From NCBI RefSeq assembly GCF_000971475.1, contig NZ_DF967563.1, positions 10,823-74,822 on the forward strand: a DNA stretch of 64,000 nucleotides, read 5' to 3'. This DNA comes from Sulfuricella sp. T08. GTDB lineage: Bacteria; Pseudomonadota; Gammaproteobacteria; Burkholderiales; Sulfuricellaceae. The notes under the pieces were generated by a model. That model worked only from the letters and a program-made list of their open reading frames with translations. It did no database searches and was not told the origin of the DNA. Numbering within the stretch: the stretch's first letter is position 1; the number at the start of each line of letters is the position of its first letter. The position numbers and the translations under genes were made by a program. Shown here piece after piece: positions 63,214 through 64,000 of this stretch.

Positions 63214-64000
63214 ATGATTAGCGTTACCTCAGCCCAGTTAAGCGCCTGGCTGGGTGCATTCATCTGGCCTTTTTCCCGTATTATTGCCTTGGTTAGTAGC
63301 GCGCCTATTCTAGGCAATCCCAGCGTACCTGTGCGATTGAAAGTTGGGCTGTCCGTTGTCCTTACTCTGGTTCTGGCGCCTGTTCTCGGTAGCATGCCAG
63401 CGGTGGAACCGGGTTCTGCGATCGGTCTCCTGATTTTGGCGCAACAAATCGTGATTGGCGTGGCGATTGGAACCACCATGCGCATCATCTTCACCGCAGT
63501 GGAAATGGCCGGAAATATTGCCGGTATGCAGATGGGTCTAGGTTTCGCCACTTTTTTCGATCCGCAAAATGCTGCCCAATCTCCCGTGGTGGCACAGCTT
63601 CTCGGGTTGCTCGCAACATTGTTCTTTCTGGCGTTGAATGGTCATTTGTATATGATCGAGCTATTGGCGCAAAGCTTCAATGCGTTACCGGTATCACCAC
63701 AACCTTTTTCCGCGGCCGGTTGGCGCGCTCTGGCGGGCTGGGGCGGCGAGATATTTCTTGCCGGGTTGCTGCTTTCCATGCCGATCATGGCAGCCTTGTT
63801 GATCACCAACCTTGCGCTGGGCATCATGACTCGTGCCGCGCCTCAGCTCAATGTGTTCTCGGTCGGGTTTCCGATCACGCTGGCAGCTGGATTTGTCGTG
63901 CTTGCCATTGCTTTGCCATATTTCGCACCATTGCTTGACCGCATGCTGCATGACGCGCTGCAGATGGCGATGCAAGTCTTGCGTCTGGCTAATCCCGCAA
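63214..64000 (+). CDS. fliR: Flagellar export gate protein FliR, 3' end beyond window
   Basis: At least 262 codons from the ATG at 63214 with no stop before the window end; family length is about 260 residues, so only the last few codons are missing. It shows MISVTSAQLSAWLGAFIWPF, MQMGLGFATFFDPQNAAQSPV and the helix-rich remainder. Completes the FliPQR gate. Confidence 0.96.
   Translation, partial: MISVTSAQLSAWLGAFIWPFSRIIALVSSAPILGNPSVPVRLKVGLSVVLTLVLAPVLGSMPAVEPGSAIGLLILAQQIVIGVAIGTTMRIIFTAVEMAGNIAGMQMGLGFATFFDPQNAAQSPVVAQLLGLLATLFFLALNGHLYMIELLAQSFNALPVSPQPFSAAGWRALAGWGGEIFLAGLLLSMPIMAALLITNLALGIMTRAAPQLNVFSVGFPITLAAGFVVLAIALPYFAPLLDRMLHDALQMAMQVLRLANPA

Overview
The window looks like a chromosomal segment of a betaproteobacterium, most likely a sulfur-oxidising member of the Nitrosomonadales (Sulfuricella/Gallionella-like). 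That placement is inference from gene content: a cytoplasmic sulfite dehydrogenase soeABC, a DsrC-family protein, a polar-type FlrBC/CheV/CheZ flagellar system, glutathione-dependent formaldehyde oxidation, and betaproteobacterial-looking housekeeping genes. Both window edges cut genes: an oligopeptide ABC ATPase at the left and fliR at the right.

Layout. 1-7.6 kb is housekeeping: mltD, gloB, a methyltransferase, rnhA, dnaQ and fumC. 7.7-11.8 kb holds a compact iron/oxidative-stress locus: encapsulated ferritin with a C-terminal targeting peptide, the encapsulin shell, a FAD-dependent reductase, and a convergent catalase. 12-17.3 kb carries small stress and envelope proteins, a frameshifted wrbA, a DUF4426 protein, a cysteine-less His-rich DsrC homologue, and a NarX/NarL-type two-component pair. 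17.6-20 kb is a gnd-zwf pentose phosphate pair, followed by an Asp-Glu-Ala tRNA operon, gltX, tRNA-Val, an RlmN-type radical SAM enzyme and hflX. 25.6-27.6 kb is frmA-fghA.

27.6-29.3 kb is an accessory scar. It contains a decayed IS3-family transposase and two attC-like recombination sites that bracket a gene cassette carrying a 5'-truncated tag glycosylase gene. A further C-terminal gene remnant ends inside the first attC. No integrase is in the window, so this resembles a small attC cluster without an integrase (CALIN). 29.4-34.3 kb returns to housekeeping: lolA, rarA, serS, mltF and tRNA-Ser. 34.5-40.1 kb is soeABC plus a periplasmic SoxH-like metallohydrolase. 40.1-43.5 kb contains mlaA, two tandem paralogous unknown genes with matching palindromes in their promoter regions, an SDR enzyme and a DUF971 protein.

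43.5-64 kb is a motility block. A leftward chemotaxis operon (cheV-cheV-cheY-cheZ-cheA and an EAL/HDOD gene) sits behind a sigma-28-like promoter. A rightward flagellar cluster follows: flrB-flrC, fliE-fliF-fliG-fliH-fliI-fliJ-fliK, then fliL-fliM-fliN-fliO-fliP-fliQ-fliR. A sigma-54-like promoter lies before fliE and a strong terminator lies after fliK. No cheW, cheR, cheB or methyl-accepting receptor gene is present in the window.
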